A DNA stretch of 64,000 bases from Phymatolithon calcareum (lineage: Eukaryota; Rhodophyta; Florideophyceae; Hapalidiales): NCBI GenBank assembly GCA_977006965.1, contig OZ345383.1:1612001-1676000 (forward strand), in the 5' to 3' direction. This document shows positions 32,135 through 42,304 of the stretch, one piece after another. A model generated the notes under the pieces. That model made no database searches. It was not told the origin of the DNA and was given only the letters and a program-made list of their open reading frames with translations. How positions within the stretch are numbered: position 1 is the stretch's first letter; every line of letters starts with the position of its first letter. A program made the position numbers and the translations under genes.

Positions 32135-33830
32135 TGCGCGGCGTGTGTGGGAATGTGAGTACGTCTGTCGAGAGTGAGGACGTTCGTGATGATACGCGCG
32201 GAGTCGTAGGCAGCAGGCAGATAGGGAGGAGTGTAAAAAGGGCGGACCAGGAGCGATGCGGAGGTACGATGTATGTGGAATGGGCAGTAACCACGACCGG
32301 GCCGGTGGCTTTTTGTACTCTTTGCGGGCGAAGGGGCGGGAATTCGTGTACGCAATGAAACGCCAGCATGTGACGCTGCTTTCACTGAGTTTTATTGGCG
32401 GCGCTGTCTTTCCTCAATGCGCGAAAAAGCAAAATCTGCGTCATTGGCGTGAGATCGTATCAAACTAATTTTGAAAAATAATGATGCGCGGGAAGTCGAT
32501 ACTGTACATGGGAGTTCGTCGACGGGATGCACATGAAGCGTCACTGTAAACAGGGCGTGCCTGAGAGCATGTATTTTTGAAACTAGCCCGAATGAATACA
32601 GTGGTGTACGCGCCCAGCGTTTGAAGATTGCTGTGGTTTCTTCATGGAGATGGACGCATTCCGTAATTTAGGCACTGCATTCATCAACGAGTTCTGAATA
32701 TTTCTACGCAGAGCTTTGCACAGTGTTTATGATTGTGACGCTCGGAAAACGTGGCGGGTGAAACGCAATCTGTGACCGCATCACACAGGTCACGCATCGT
32801 GCAAACAGACGACAATTCAAATTTTAAACGTCGACGCTTCCGGACGCGCCACGCTTGGCCGCCTCGTAGGCCGGCTGCGGGCAGCAGTGCTGCCCGCAGG
32901 CCTCCGCAGCACAGCCCAGCGCACGTTGCGGGTCGCGTTGCATCGCCCTGCACCCGACCGCAGTGCATCAGCACCCTCTCCGCGATCTATACAGTAGAGT
33001 CCCTTCCGTCTCTTGCTTTATTGTCCAAGGACAAAAAAGTTGGGTTTGATGAAAACTGCATTTGTAGGGAAACCAAGCTTGATCTGAAAAGTGTACACCT
33101 GAAAAGTGTACAACAGATATGTTGGCATAAAACGTGCAGTACGTTTTAGACTGCCATATTCCAACAAGGAGGACGCTTCTTCGAAGATCGATAAAATTAC
33201 CATGTGAATTCACATATCAATATGATATTTTCCTTCTTGGGAAGAGTTGCAAATCGAAGTCAAGATCACAATTCCCTATTCCCATGACAATCGCTGTGAT
33301 CTTGACCGGAGAAATTCATTCAGAATGATTCCGATTGCATTTCTCCTGTCCAGCAATACAATGGTGCCGTGTGGAATCAAGAGAATACAGTGCTCCCTTG
33401 CTCAGTGGATCCTGGGGAAGTGGGTATTCGCTCTAAGTGGATACGGAACGACTTTCCAGAGCGGGATTTCTAAAAATATTATCAAAATTAAAGATTGGGT
33501 AGATACTCCACAAGTGAATATCCAAATCCCTCTGTCGGGCTTGCATTCTCAGGAGGATCCTGAATCACAAGCGTTTCTGTGTTACATCATGACAAATACA
33601 TTGATACTATACAGTACTGTTGTTCGTTCTTCTTCGACTCGAGCGCATTCGGAAGCACAGAGACAGCTTCATTTGGAGCTTCTGTAGTTCAACCGCAGAA
33701 ACAGATCAAAATTTCAAATTCTTTCAATACAGTGTAATATTTTCGAGTGCCAGTATGATTCAACTTTATGATAAAACCTGCGCAACAGAATATCCTCCAC
33801 AACTGGATATCAACACTCTGTCCTGCCTGT
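32135..33830. other. No recognised gene; 15-bp tandem repeat and hairpin inside
   Basis: The 5' flank of the malectin-like gene, then AT-balanced sequence without coding signal. Notable items: a palindrome CTGCGGGCAGCA/TGCTGCCCGCAG at 32875-32899 (12-base arms, 1-base centre) and a two-unit tandem repeat CTGAAAAGTGTACA at 33084-33113. Confidence 0.5.
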
Positions 33831-33832
33831 AT

Positions 33833-33920
33833 CCATTTATCGAGGGAGCTCTGTAGCTCCCTCGATAAATGGAACTATAATGCATCAATTTTTCCCGTAG
33901 GGGAAAAATTGATGCATTAT
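33833..33920. repeat. Double fold-back: two perfect hairpins
   Basis: Arms CCATTTATCGAGGGAGCT (33833-33850) and its inverse complement (33855-33872), 4-base loop; then ATAATGCATCAATTTTTCCC (33877-33896) and its inverse complement (33901-33920), 4-base loop. Four bases separate the two. Both sets of arms are perfect. Confidence 0.95.
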
Positions 33921-34414
33921 GATTTTGAATTTTTGGAAAATAGCAGAAATATTATGTGACCAACAAAAGAGCCTGCTTAGAAATCTGAGCTCCATATGTA
34001 TTGTATTTTGCACTAGTTTTCTGGAAGTTTGAACGTACGGTGCCGTGATAATTTTGATTCTCAATTACAAATTTTGAGCTTACAGTTCTGAGCGTGCGAT
34101 ACAAAAACACGGAAAGTAATAAACGCATTGACATAACAGCCGTTTTGATTCATCCTTTTATCGTCGAAAGCTTTGTATGCAGAGAGTCGCCTTACCTTCG
34201 TTCAGAGTGAAGCTCTTCTCTTTACAGACGTCTGTACTGCGGGCAATACCGATAAAGTATTTCATTATATGGAGATACGCACCACGTTCTTAGAGTTTTT
34301 GCCAACCTACGCAACCAAAAAATGCAAAATTTACAGCTTTCTCACGCGACTTTACGAGCTGGGCTTGCTCTGCAAATACACTACTTGTACAGTGTCGTCA
34401 CCAACGTGACATGA

Positions 34415-34471
34415 AAAATAGCGTTTCTTATTGACCGTCCATGATGGATAGTCAATAAGAAAAGCTATTTT
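34415..34471. repeat. Hairpin with 21-base arms
   Basis: 34415-34435 and 34451-34471 are inverse complements with one mismatch. The 15-base loop contains a further TCC/GGA pairing. Confidence 0.9.
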
Positions 34472-34648
34472 GTCTACAGCACAGATTATGCATGGTAGAA
34501 AGTAGTGGCTGCATGTAAAGAACAATCGAAGTGTAACGCCGAGACGAACTGCCGTATTGAGAGTCCCGTCGCTTGAATTGCTACCCTACTGTACAGCTCT
34601 GGTGTACAGAATTGGGAGGTTCCCCGGAGACCCAACCCTGGTACTGTA

Positions 34649-34849
34649 GTGGAAAGACACGGAGTTCAGGGATATGTACAATGGATGCGCTTGGTCCCCA
34701 ACACCCTGTTGAAGCCTAACTGGACACTGGAAGAGCTGACAGCGTTAGAAGAAGCAAATTGCCTGTCCGTTGCTTCAAGCAATGGACGGGCTTACAGACC
34801 GCTGCCCGAGAACCCTGAGCACGAACCTGATAGGAAGAGGGTAAAATAG
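34649..34849 (+). other. Short open frame, not supported as a gene
   Basis: 66 codons with no recognised motif. Two hairpins (34761-34791 with 15-base arms and two mismatches; 34847-34880 with 16-base arms and one mismatch) overlap its end. I record it because the surrounding 2 kb is otherwise empty. Confidence 0.15.
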
Positions 34850-35376
34850 TTGCCAATGTACTCAAGTACACTGGCAACTACTGTATAGATCTTAAAACAG
34901 GTACCAGGCACTACAATAAAATCTTCAAATAGTGCTGCAATAGAGGCGCAAAAGTAAGACACATTTGTTAAACACTTTACGCGCTAGGCGAAAATCGCAG
35001 TGAAATCCCGAATTCGATACGTGCATTAGAGACGCCGCTAGGATGCTCCGCGATATCGGGGAAAGCACCGCGTGGGCAGCATGGCTCTCTGTTCCATTTT
35101 GTCCATATCCGAGATTGTAGTAATGATGACGACCAGAAGTAACGCAAAAAGGTACATTCATGATGGCGATTTCTTTGTTGCCATCGCTATTTACAGTAGT
35201 GTGCAAACTGTTTTAGCTGTAGCTCTGGTTGTACGGAGTACGACATAAGTCAGACGATCCTAAGGGGAATTCAAGGGCAATAATTTACGCCCTCTGACTA
35301 CGAGCAACTTACAAACAAACAATGCGAATCATTGATGGTGCAGTATATGTGCCGTGCTTTTGAAAGCACGGCACAT
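34847..35376. repeat. Two further near-perfect hairpins
   Basis: 34847-34862 pairs with 34865-34880 (16-base arms, one mismatch, 2-base loop). 35347-35360 pairs with 35363-35376 (14-base perfect arms, ATGTGCCGTGCTTT, 2-base loop). Nothing coding is seen between them or on to 35980. Confidence 0.9.
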
Positions 35377-35986
35377 CTTCCTCATGGACCGCGCGGGTTC
35401 GTGAGCAAAGCATTGCATTGCCGAGTGAGAAATGAGCTCCAAAGCAACTGACCATCAGCCAATTAAAAGTATATTGACGAACAAAACACATTTTTGTCGA
35501 TAGAGACAGGTTGGCCCAGGAGGCCATGGCGGCTCTGGAGGTATTATTGCAAATCCTTTTATGAAATTAGTATATTCCTTTTTAAAAGGGTAAATCAAGA
35601 CAGAGCTTGTGGAGGTCTGCATTTCCAAGGGATGCTGAATGGAACTCTTGCAGGCCAACATATTTCTGATGCATGACATTGGCAAGGAACTCGAATCAGC
35701 TGGTGTCATGAAGGTCGCGCCTTTGTTGACAGCCTAGAAGGTGATAGAGACTGTAGTACTGCGCTGTCTGCTGAATGGCGAAATTAGGAGAATGACATTT
35801 TTCAGAAGGCACCATGACGGTCTTGTTGAACACGTGATCGTACAGGATGAATTCAAGTTGAACATTTTTCAGGTTAAAATAGATCTCCATCTCTTTACTG
35901 TATGTGCAAGGAAATTCAAGTCAAGTGGTGTACAGTCGCAAAATCTGAACTACAAAGCCCTGAGGGCTAGACATAACAGGCTGACC

Positions 35987-36782
35987 TTACTTGGATTGCG
36001 TCCAGCCGTTATCTTTCATCATTTTTGCCTTCTCCTGTGTTTCGAAACAGAATGAAGCATAAAAATGGAAGAACAATAGAGGGACGACAATTAGTCCACG
36101 CTTAGAAAACGGTGACCCCTGAATACGAATTGGCGACAATGGATGACGAACGTACCAAAAGAAACTTTCCTTCCTTGTATTTCTCCTTCTCTGCGTACGC
36201 TTTGATCTGTCAGCGAAATAAACAATGCAACCGTTAGCGTCAGTATGAACCAAACAGACCGCCAAGCAGCGCAGACGGCATAACCCGAGCAAAATTCGCA
36301 CAGGAAAAGCGGCAGAACGCGTACATATTTCCACCCCAACACGTTAGTGCAGACGTTACAATAGATGTCAGCCACGATATGCACGCCTGTGAGCAGGCGC
36401 CGCTCCTCGTGATTCCCAACACCAACGTTAATTCTGCAACGCGGCAACGCAAAAGCACGTCAATCGTCAGCACCGCTGATAGTCGCGCGGCAGAAAAAGG
36501 CACAATGAAGGACGCACACATGCTCGAATAAATACGCTCGCCCGTGGCGCCCATGAAAAGTCTGTTCTCACGCGACATGCGTAACAATACGGGCAGTTAG
36601 TAAATGTATATGGTGCTCAGACTCTGACAGAGCGGGCTCCTCGCGCTCGGCGCATGTCGGAGAAGCGGCACGGTGGCAATTACCTTGGACACGATGACTT
36701 CGTGGTTGGCGAGATGGGCGGAGCAATTGTTGCATGACCACACACGCCGCGAGGTTAGGTACGTCTTGAAAGGCATCCCCAT
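35987..36782 (-). CDS. Yippee-like zinc-binding protein, five exons
   Basis: Spliced model, minus strand: exons 36782-36684, 36561-36518, 36433-36325, 36206-36156 and 36034-35987. Introns are 122, 84, 118 and 121 bases, all GT...AG, giving 116 residues plus stop (Yippee proteins are about 120). Exon 1: [20 protein letters not shown], then [11 protein letters not shown]. Exon 2: [15 protein letters not shown]. Exon 3: [17 protein letters not shown], then [16 protein letters not shown]. Exons 4-5: [13 protein letters not shown], then [11 protein letters not shown]. The CNNC and CNVC pairs are the zinc ligands of the family fold, related to cereblon-type CULT and Mis18 domains. Yippee proteins are small, ubiquitous eukaryotic nuclear or centrosomal factors of poorly defined role. 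No other reading of these exons competes, and the splice sites restore all conserved blocks. Confidence 0.93.
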
Positions 36783-37814
36783 GATTGCAGTGGGTCGGGA
36801 ACGGTAAACAGTTCAACTGTTGAGCGCGGCAAGCAAGCTAGGTTGCACGACTTGGGCGTGGAATCTGAGGGTAACGGATGCGCAGAGAAAAGGCCGAAGG
36901 TGCGGCGAAGGGACGGCAATTGGAGGGGGAGGACGGAAGATGTGGAAGTTGACCTGAAGTGATCTTTGGGATGAGATGTGGAAAGGTGGCCAAATTTTAA
37001 TTCAAAAATTAGCACCACGTGTAATTCCACCTTTTGGCCACGCACCAATCTGATTTTGTTGGAAGAACCTCCGGCGAGTAAGCACCATCTCCGTCCATTT
37101 CCCCTCAACGCAGAACCCGCGAAGAAGGGGTTGCAATCCCATGGAACAAATTATCTCGCGGACCACAGAAGCTTCGTTCAGACAAATCGTTTTCAGGGCG
37201 CTGTATCAGGGAAGATATAAAGGCTGCGGAAATTTTGCCAGCAAGTACTCTTTCTAAAATCGGAACTAATCACAGTTTTACGTAACGAGCAACATCCTCA
37301 CTACTGCGCCGAAACTATCACTGGCAGAATTCCAGCCGGACCAAAATTGGTTGGATTGGCGCAGCGATGGAAGCGGTCAGCCGATGGCGTGTACTGTTTA
37401 GCCACGCACAAGGAAGACAAAATACTCTTTCTTGAAATGCGGTCACCCAAAGCGTCCACACTCGATCACCAGTACGTCCTTCACCCATCCAAAAGCGAAC
37501 GAAGTCATCAAGAAATTGGCACTGCTGACAGGGTACGCATGTTTTCAATTCACGAAGATCTCAAAAGGGAACAGGGGAAATACAAGAATCCATAATCACT
37601 CTGCGCTGTGGAGGGGTTACTCTTTTGCTCAGCCTCAAGATTCTTCCTCTACTTTTGAGCAATGGGGAGTACTCAGTGTGGACACAGTCCATGAAATCTA
37701 GTACTTTCTCGGGGCCCCTCTTCAGTTCCTCACACATAATCGGCATTTCTTTTCACAATGTTATTTGTTGTCGATTTCCATTAAAAATCGTCTCTTAAGT
37801 CGCAAGTTTCCTTC
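36783..37814. other. Yippee gene upstream region; no recognised gene
   Basis: Holds the presumed promoter of the minus-strand Yippee-like gene. No TATA box is clear. 37260-37800 contains short frames on both strands that may be decayed upstream LINE-B sequence, but I see no RT block before 37820. Confidence 0.4.
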
Positions 37815-39035
37815 AACATCTTAACGAAATACCTAGGAGTTACTATTTCTTCCCATGGAGTGACCAAGGCAGCATCACTTTTTTTTCCTTTCAAGTTTAT
37901 TTAAAAGCCCCACAGACTTCCGGAGATATGGGTAAGGCTTCCTCTGATGCTATCTACCTTTGTGCAGCTCACGAAACGTCCACCAGAATGGCGGACGGGA
38001 AAACTCAGGACTCAAAGTAGTCCTATCTCAGTCCTCTACGGGATTGTTGGTGCTTGGACTCGACCACTTTTTGCCTTGCAAAAGGCAGCATCACTGTTAC
38101 GATTCGACGCAGCTAAAGATCGTCTGACAGCCTTTGAAAATGTCGGCCTCCACTCTCGCGGCTTTTGACCATCTACTTGTATCCGGCCTGTTAATGCACT
38201 TTTGCGTCCCATAGTGGAATATCTACGCCCCTTGATTGAAGTGATAGACCGCATTCTTCAAACCCAACTCGCTCTCGAAGGGAGCCTATTCTCAAGACTT
38301 TTAGGATGCTGGAGCAAGAACATGAAAGCAAGATTTAGAGGCATCTGTCACATCGAATCGATTCATTTTCGGCAAGCGCACCCTAGCTGCAAAATTTACC
38401 AACGCCCAGAAACGGCGAAGAAAGCAGGCCCTTAAACTTCTCAATGGTCCAGAACGCCTAGTGATACTCAGCGCCGCTGAGTGCGCCGTTGGTCCCGCTG
38501 AGTCAGCGGGACCAACGGCGCTCATCACAAACCTCTCCTGTGCAACACGACGGAATCTTTCGCGAGGCATATTGATGCCGAAGCTAAAGTAAACAGTACA
38601 GCCCTCAAGAAGGCAAGACAAGAGTGGCAAAGATGTCTGTCAGCGCTGCTACCTGGCGGAGAAGGAAACCTTTCTCACTCTCTCTTGCACAACAAGGTAC
38701 CTCGTTTTCTCCTGCTCAAGAAGGGAAAGCACAGGCTTCTCTGCACAGACTGGCTATTGCATTGCTTTCCGTATGCTGAGCAAGACAAGAAGCGTACATA
38801 TGACCCCGGACTTGACTAAGCGTTAAGGGAAATCTCAAACAAAACAGCAGCTCTCAAATCAATAACAATTATGGGTCAGAGGTAGGTTTTGGTATTCCAC
38901 CAGATTGACCATGCAAACGTTCAACCAAGAAAGACCCTGTCCGTGGCTGTGTGGCCCTCGCAAAGTCTCCCCAAGCGTCTGCAGATGCGTTGGTAATGTT
39001 TAAATAAAAACTCCCACTTCTTCTTATTCTCAAAT
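37815..39035 (+). mobile_element. LINE-B 3' half, plus strand
   Basis: An RT block KYLGVTISSHGVTK is encoded near 37830. Decayed C-terminal coding runs to about 38860, then a 3' UTR with CCAAGCGTCTGCAGATGCG and a CTTCTTCTTATTC tail near 39025. The 38357-38860 part is homologous to 50775-51225 on the opposite strand at about 85-90%, while sequence from 38911 on is identical to the right palindrome arm. Confidence 0.75.
38466..38521. repeat. Double fold-back in LINE-B, absent from the homologous copy
   Basis: ACTCAGCG (38466-38473) pairs with CGCTGAGT (38475-38482). GCGCCGTTGGTCCCGCTGA (38483-38501) pairs with TCAGCGGGACCAACGGCGC (38503-38521). All arms are perfect with 1-base centres. The homologous LINE-B at about 51098-51130 (minus) reads ACTCAACGGACCAACGACGC with no palindrome. 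Confidence 0.93.
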
Positions 39036-39040
39036 CAAGA

Positions 39041-39193
39041 AGTAATCGGAGTTGACACAATCCAAAAATCTGCCCCCAAGATGTGAGCACAAGAGTGCAA
39101 ACATAAGCAAAGAAATGTAACTCTACACCAAGCCTCTCAGGTGTTAAACAGACTGCGAGAGCATTAATTAAGCTCACATCCATCCATCCATCC
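39041..39193 (+). mobile_element. LINE-C 3' end (left arm)
   Basis: Encodes VDTIQKSAPKM then a stop, followed by CCTCTCAGGTGTTAAACAGA, CGAGAGCATTAATTAAGCTC and a (CATC)n tail, matching the LINE-C copies at 29840 and 60240. It directly follows the LINE-B tail. Confidence 0.75.
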
Positions 39194-39510
39194 TTCAACA
39201 TCTTGCACTACTAATTCAGTAGCCTTTCTACGGCGCACTCTCCTGGCATGGGCTGCAGTACATCCGCAACTCGGCGATGTCGATCTACTTATGCAGCAGA
39301 TGCTTGACCCTGTATCAGAGAATATTGGAGCGATGAACCTGACACCGGCTTCATTTTCGGTATTTGGATAGATAACCGCATGTCCTCTGTCATTTATTCA
39401 ATTCTTGGCGCTACTCAAGCCATAAGAGCGCGTAGAACGCGATATGCCCCCATGGAAAAGCTCTAGAGAGCACAAGTCTTTGACACACAAGAACAGCGGC
39501 GTTAACGGCG

Positions 39511-40717
39511 TCAGCGCCGTTCTGTCGTAACCTTCACCTCCTTATTGCAGGAGATATAGATACGTTCCTTCTCTGAATTGGTTGCTGCTGGCAATCCATA
39601 TTTGCAATCATTTTGGAACGTCTTTGTTTCAATTCGGGCCCCAGTTTCCATTGACGTTGCATAAAGGTCCGCAGGCATCACTTTGATATCTGATCCCGCA
39701 TCTGCGCATATCACCCACTCCCCCAAATCTTGCCTTGATAAGTGTGGTATTTTTTGGATACGCGTGGCTTTTTTGACTCGACACTTTCTTCGTGCCTTTC
39801 TTGTTATTCTTCCTCTTGTGTTCCTCCAATAGCCGTTTCTTCTCATCTTCCTCGCAATCTTCGCATTCGCTTCGAAAGTGCTTTTTTCCTTTGGTCTTAC
39901 ATGGAGGATTAAGACATACTGGAATCCGTTTCTTTGGTTTCGTGTCCACTTGGGATCCACAAGTTTGCGTTTTCTTCGATGCTGATGGTGAACCCTCGGG
40001 GCGCATGCTTTCTGCCCTTTGGAATATTTCTGCTTCCTTGCACAATTAATTGATATAGGCCCTGAGATCCTCCTTCAATCCTTTCTGATATTCGAGGTGC
40101 CTTTCCATTCCCTTCTTCATATTTGTTGGGAATACCTTATCCTGCATGAGAGCTACGGCTTTCTTCGGATTGTGTTCCTTGAAGATCCGGTACCCAGCTT
40201 CTTCTAGTCTTGAGAAGAAATCTGTAGCAAATTCCAGAATCCATGCCTCCGCTTGTACGATGTGCATTGGCATTCGAAGACCGTGTAGAGCTTTCTCTAT
40301 GATTTCCGGGTGTACCTGTTCGCCTTCATTCTTGTTCACCAAACGTTCAATAATTTTTTGAATATCGTTCGATGTCAGTGCTCCAGATGTCTTAACTCTT
40401 GATATGTCATTGAACTTCCCTGGGAAAAACATGGACTCGAGAAGGATCCTATCGATTAACACCTTGTAAGATACTACCGCCATCGACGGGACTTCCTTCT
40501 TCTTCTCGTTGACCTCATCTTCGTACTGTTTTCTCTCCTTCAAAAACTTTGGCACAACTTTTGGGTCAAGACTCCGTAATCTTGGGTGACTAACGGTTTG
40601 GAATAGCGTGGCGGTTGATTGCCCATCGGTGAGTTGCGTCGACGAAAGACTTCTACATTCCATGGCTCGATGGTCATCCATTTCCAAATCAAACTTGAAC
40701 AATCTTGCTCTTAACAC
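39511..40717 (-). pseudogene. LTR-element Gag and start of protease (left arm)
   Basis: A 223-residue frame (40046-40717) holds helix-rich sequence (KVLIDRILLESMFFPGKF, AEAWILEFATDFFSRLEEAG). A TAA at 40046-40048 interrupts it, and the same frame continues (39629-40045) with CLNPPCKTKGKKHFRSEC, a CX4CX6HX4C zinc knuckle. Frame 39511-39960 in another phase then gives LGEWVICADAGSDIKVMP, resembling a retropepsin active site with DAG in place of DTG/DSG. RT, integrase and LTRs are not seen. A run of G between the frames is the likely shift point, whether mutation or programmed shift. Confidence 0.65.
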
Positions 40718-41639
40718 TCAGACATTCTCCTGCAGGAAAGAAATTTCTGTAATCACTGCGTGTCTTAAGATAAGGTTGGGTTTATCTTGACAGTTATTGA
40801 TCTCTCTCTGATGCGATGCCGCAGTCTAAGATGCGATCAAGACCATACTGTGTTGACAGTGTCGGTGGATAGATCGCAAGGAGCCGTTATAGAGCTCCTA
40901 GGTCGATGGTGATAATGTCGTTCATTACATCCCTGCATCATGGCGTGTCTACACGTCGCGAATATCCTCGCGTGCATGCACTACCTCCAATACCACAGCA
41001 GTATCAGATGTTTCAAAAAAAATTGTGGTTACGGATTATTAGTGTGGGAATGAGGCAGTTGAGAAACCCATTGCGAATTGAAAGTTACTAATATATATCA
41101 TCTGGTGCGCTTATCCGTGTTTGGACTAAACGAGAGAGCAATGCCGCTCTCGAACAGAAGAGTGGAACTCGCATCTTTTCTAGAAAGTTGCAATTCAACA
41201 ATGCTAATATTTAAGCTCATTGACAACTTGGGCTTTAGTCCCCTTGCGCTCGTGGAAATCCCTACAATACACACATTATTTTCGTGTGTACGCAACGTGC
41301 ACTGCGTCTTGATGTTAGTGTGCATCATGCTGCTTTAGACTGCATCTGGTTCGAAGAACTATCGTCATGCATAACGATTGCATCGGGGGGCGCTGTTAAG
41401 AGAGCTGTCTTTACGATCAGGTACCGCTTTTTGGATAACAATATGTTAGAGCGCACGGACCTGACCTTCGGTGGGCACACAGCCCCTTTATAGCAAGATT
41501 GAACGAAGTTACTACATTTTCTATCCCATGCTCATCCGTTTCTAGTCTCATAGCCTCGCTCCAGCCTGCGACGGGATACCTTGTGGGCCCGCGTGCTCTG
41601 TAATTTGCATATTTTGTAAAAGAGCCCTGGGGAGTCCTG
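40718..41639. other. No recognised gene (left arm)
   Basis: Upstream side of the gag piece and possibly its leader or LTR. Only short frames occur (for example 41098-41328 minus). No repeat partner other than the opposite arm is seen. Confidence 0.4.
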
Positions 41640-41815
41640 CAATTATGCCACTGGCCTGGACATTAATTTTATATTTAATCAGCATGGTCGACCGGAGTAT
41701 TGCAATGTTTCAGAGAGCAGAAAACCATATGATATGGCCTGGGACAAGGAGTGCTCTGTTGTCGGCGTATGATGGCGTTGAGGGCTTGTAAAATAAATAC
41801 ATACAATTTCCCCCT
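41640..41815 (+). mobile_element. LINE-A 3' end (left arm)
   Basis: Ends GGCGTTGAGGGCTTGTAAAA, then TAAATACATACAATTTCCCC, the LINE-A terminal motif with a short C run. Only the 3' UTR portion is recognisable. Mirrored at 47818-47993. Confidence 0.65.
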
Positions 41816-42224
41816 AAACTTTAGTTACGTTAACCAAATGAAAAATGAGTCGTTCGAAGAGGTTCCGTGGGCCGTGAAGTCGTGTTCATAAGCTTTTCGC
41901 AAGTAATGAAATAATTCTCAAGTCAATTCGAACAGTCCCGATTAGAAGGTGCTTCAGTGAAAGTGTAAAACAGTCTTCCAACAAAACAATCACAAGATTG
42001 CGACATGCTTTAGCACAGGCCCTGTCTGGCCTGAAGGTTCCCAATTGTTCTTTTTGGCATTTCTGTAACGAAACGGACGCCGTAAGGTTCACCCTTCGAT
42101 ACAATAAGAGGCGTACTATCAAGTCGCTTCTACCGCAACACCGTTTTTTCTGTTCATGATTCACACACACTCACACCATGGGACATGAAACAAGCACAAT
42201 GGTGGCATGCGTAGTAAGAAAGTG

Positions 42225-42233
42225 TATATAAAG
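42225..42233 (+). promoter_or_regulatory. TATA box of left-arm nitrate transporter
   Basis: TATATAAAG lies 80 bases before the ATG at 42305. The mirrored box is at 47400-47408. The third gene copy (55444) has unrelated upstream sequence without this box. Confidence 0.6.
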
Positions 42234-42304
42234 AGCACCTAAGTTGAGACGCTTCTTTCATCTCCGCTTCATACTCCAGTATTACCAAAGGCAGCCATAG
42301 CATC

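Noticed and set aside
33060-33113. 15-bp two-unit tandem repeat as a regulatory element
   Set aside because: Only two units and no neighbouring gene whose promoter it would belong to; recorded as a repeat only.
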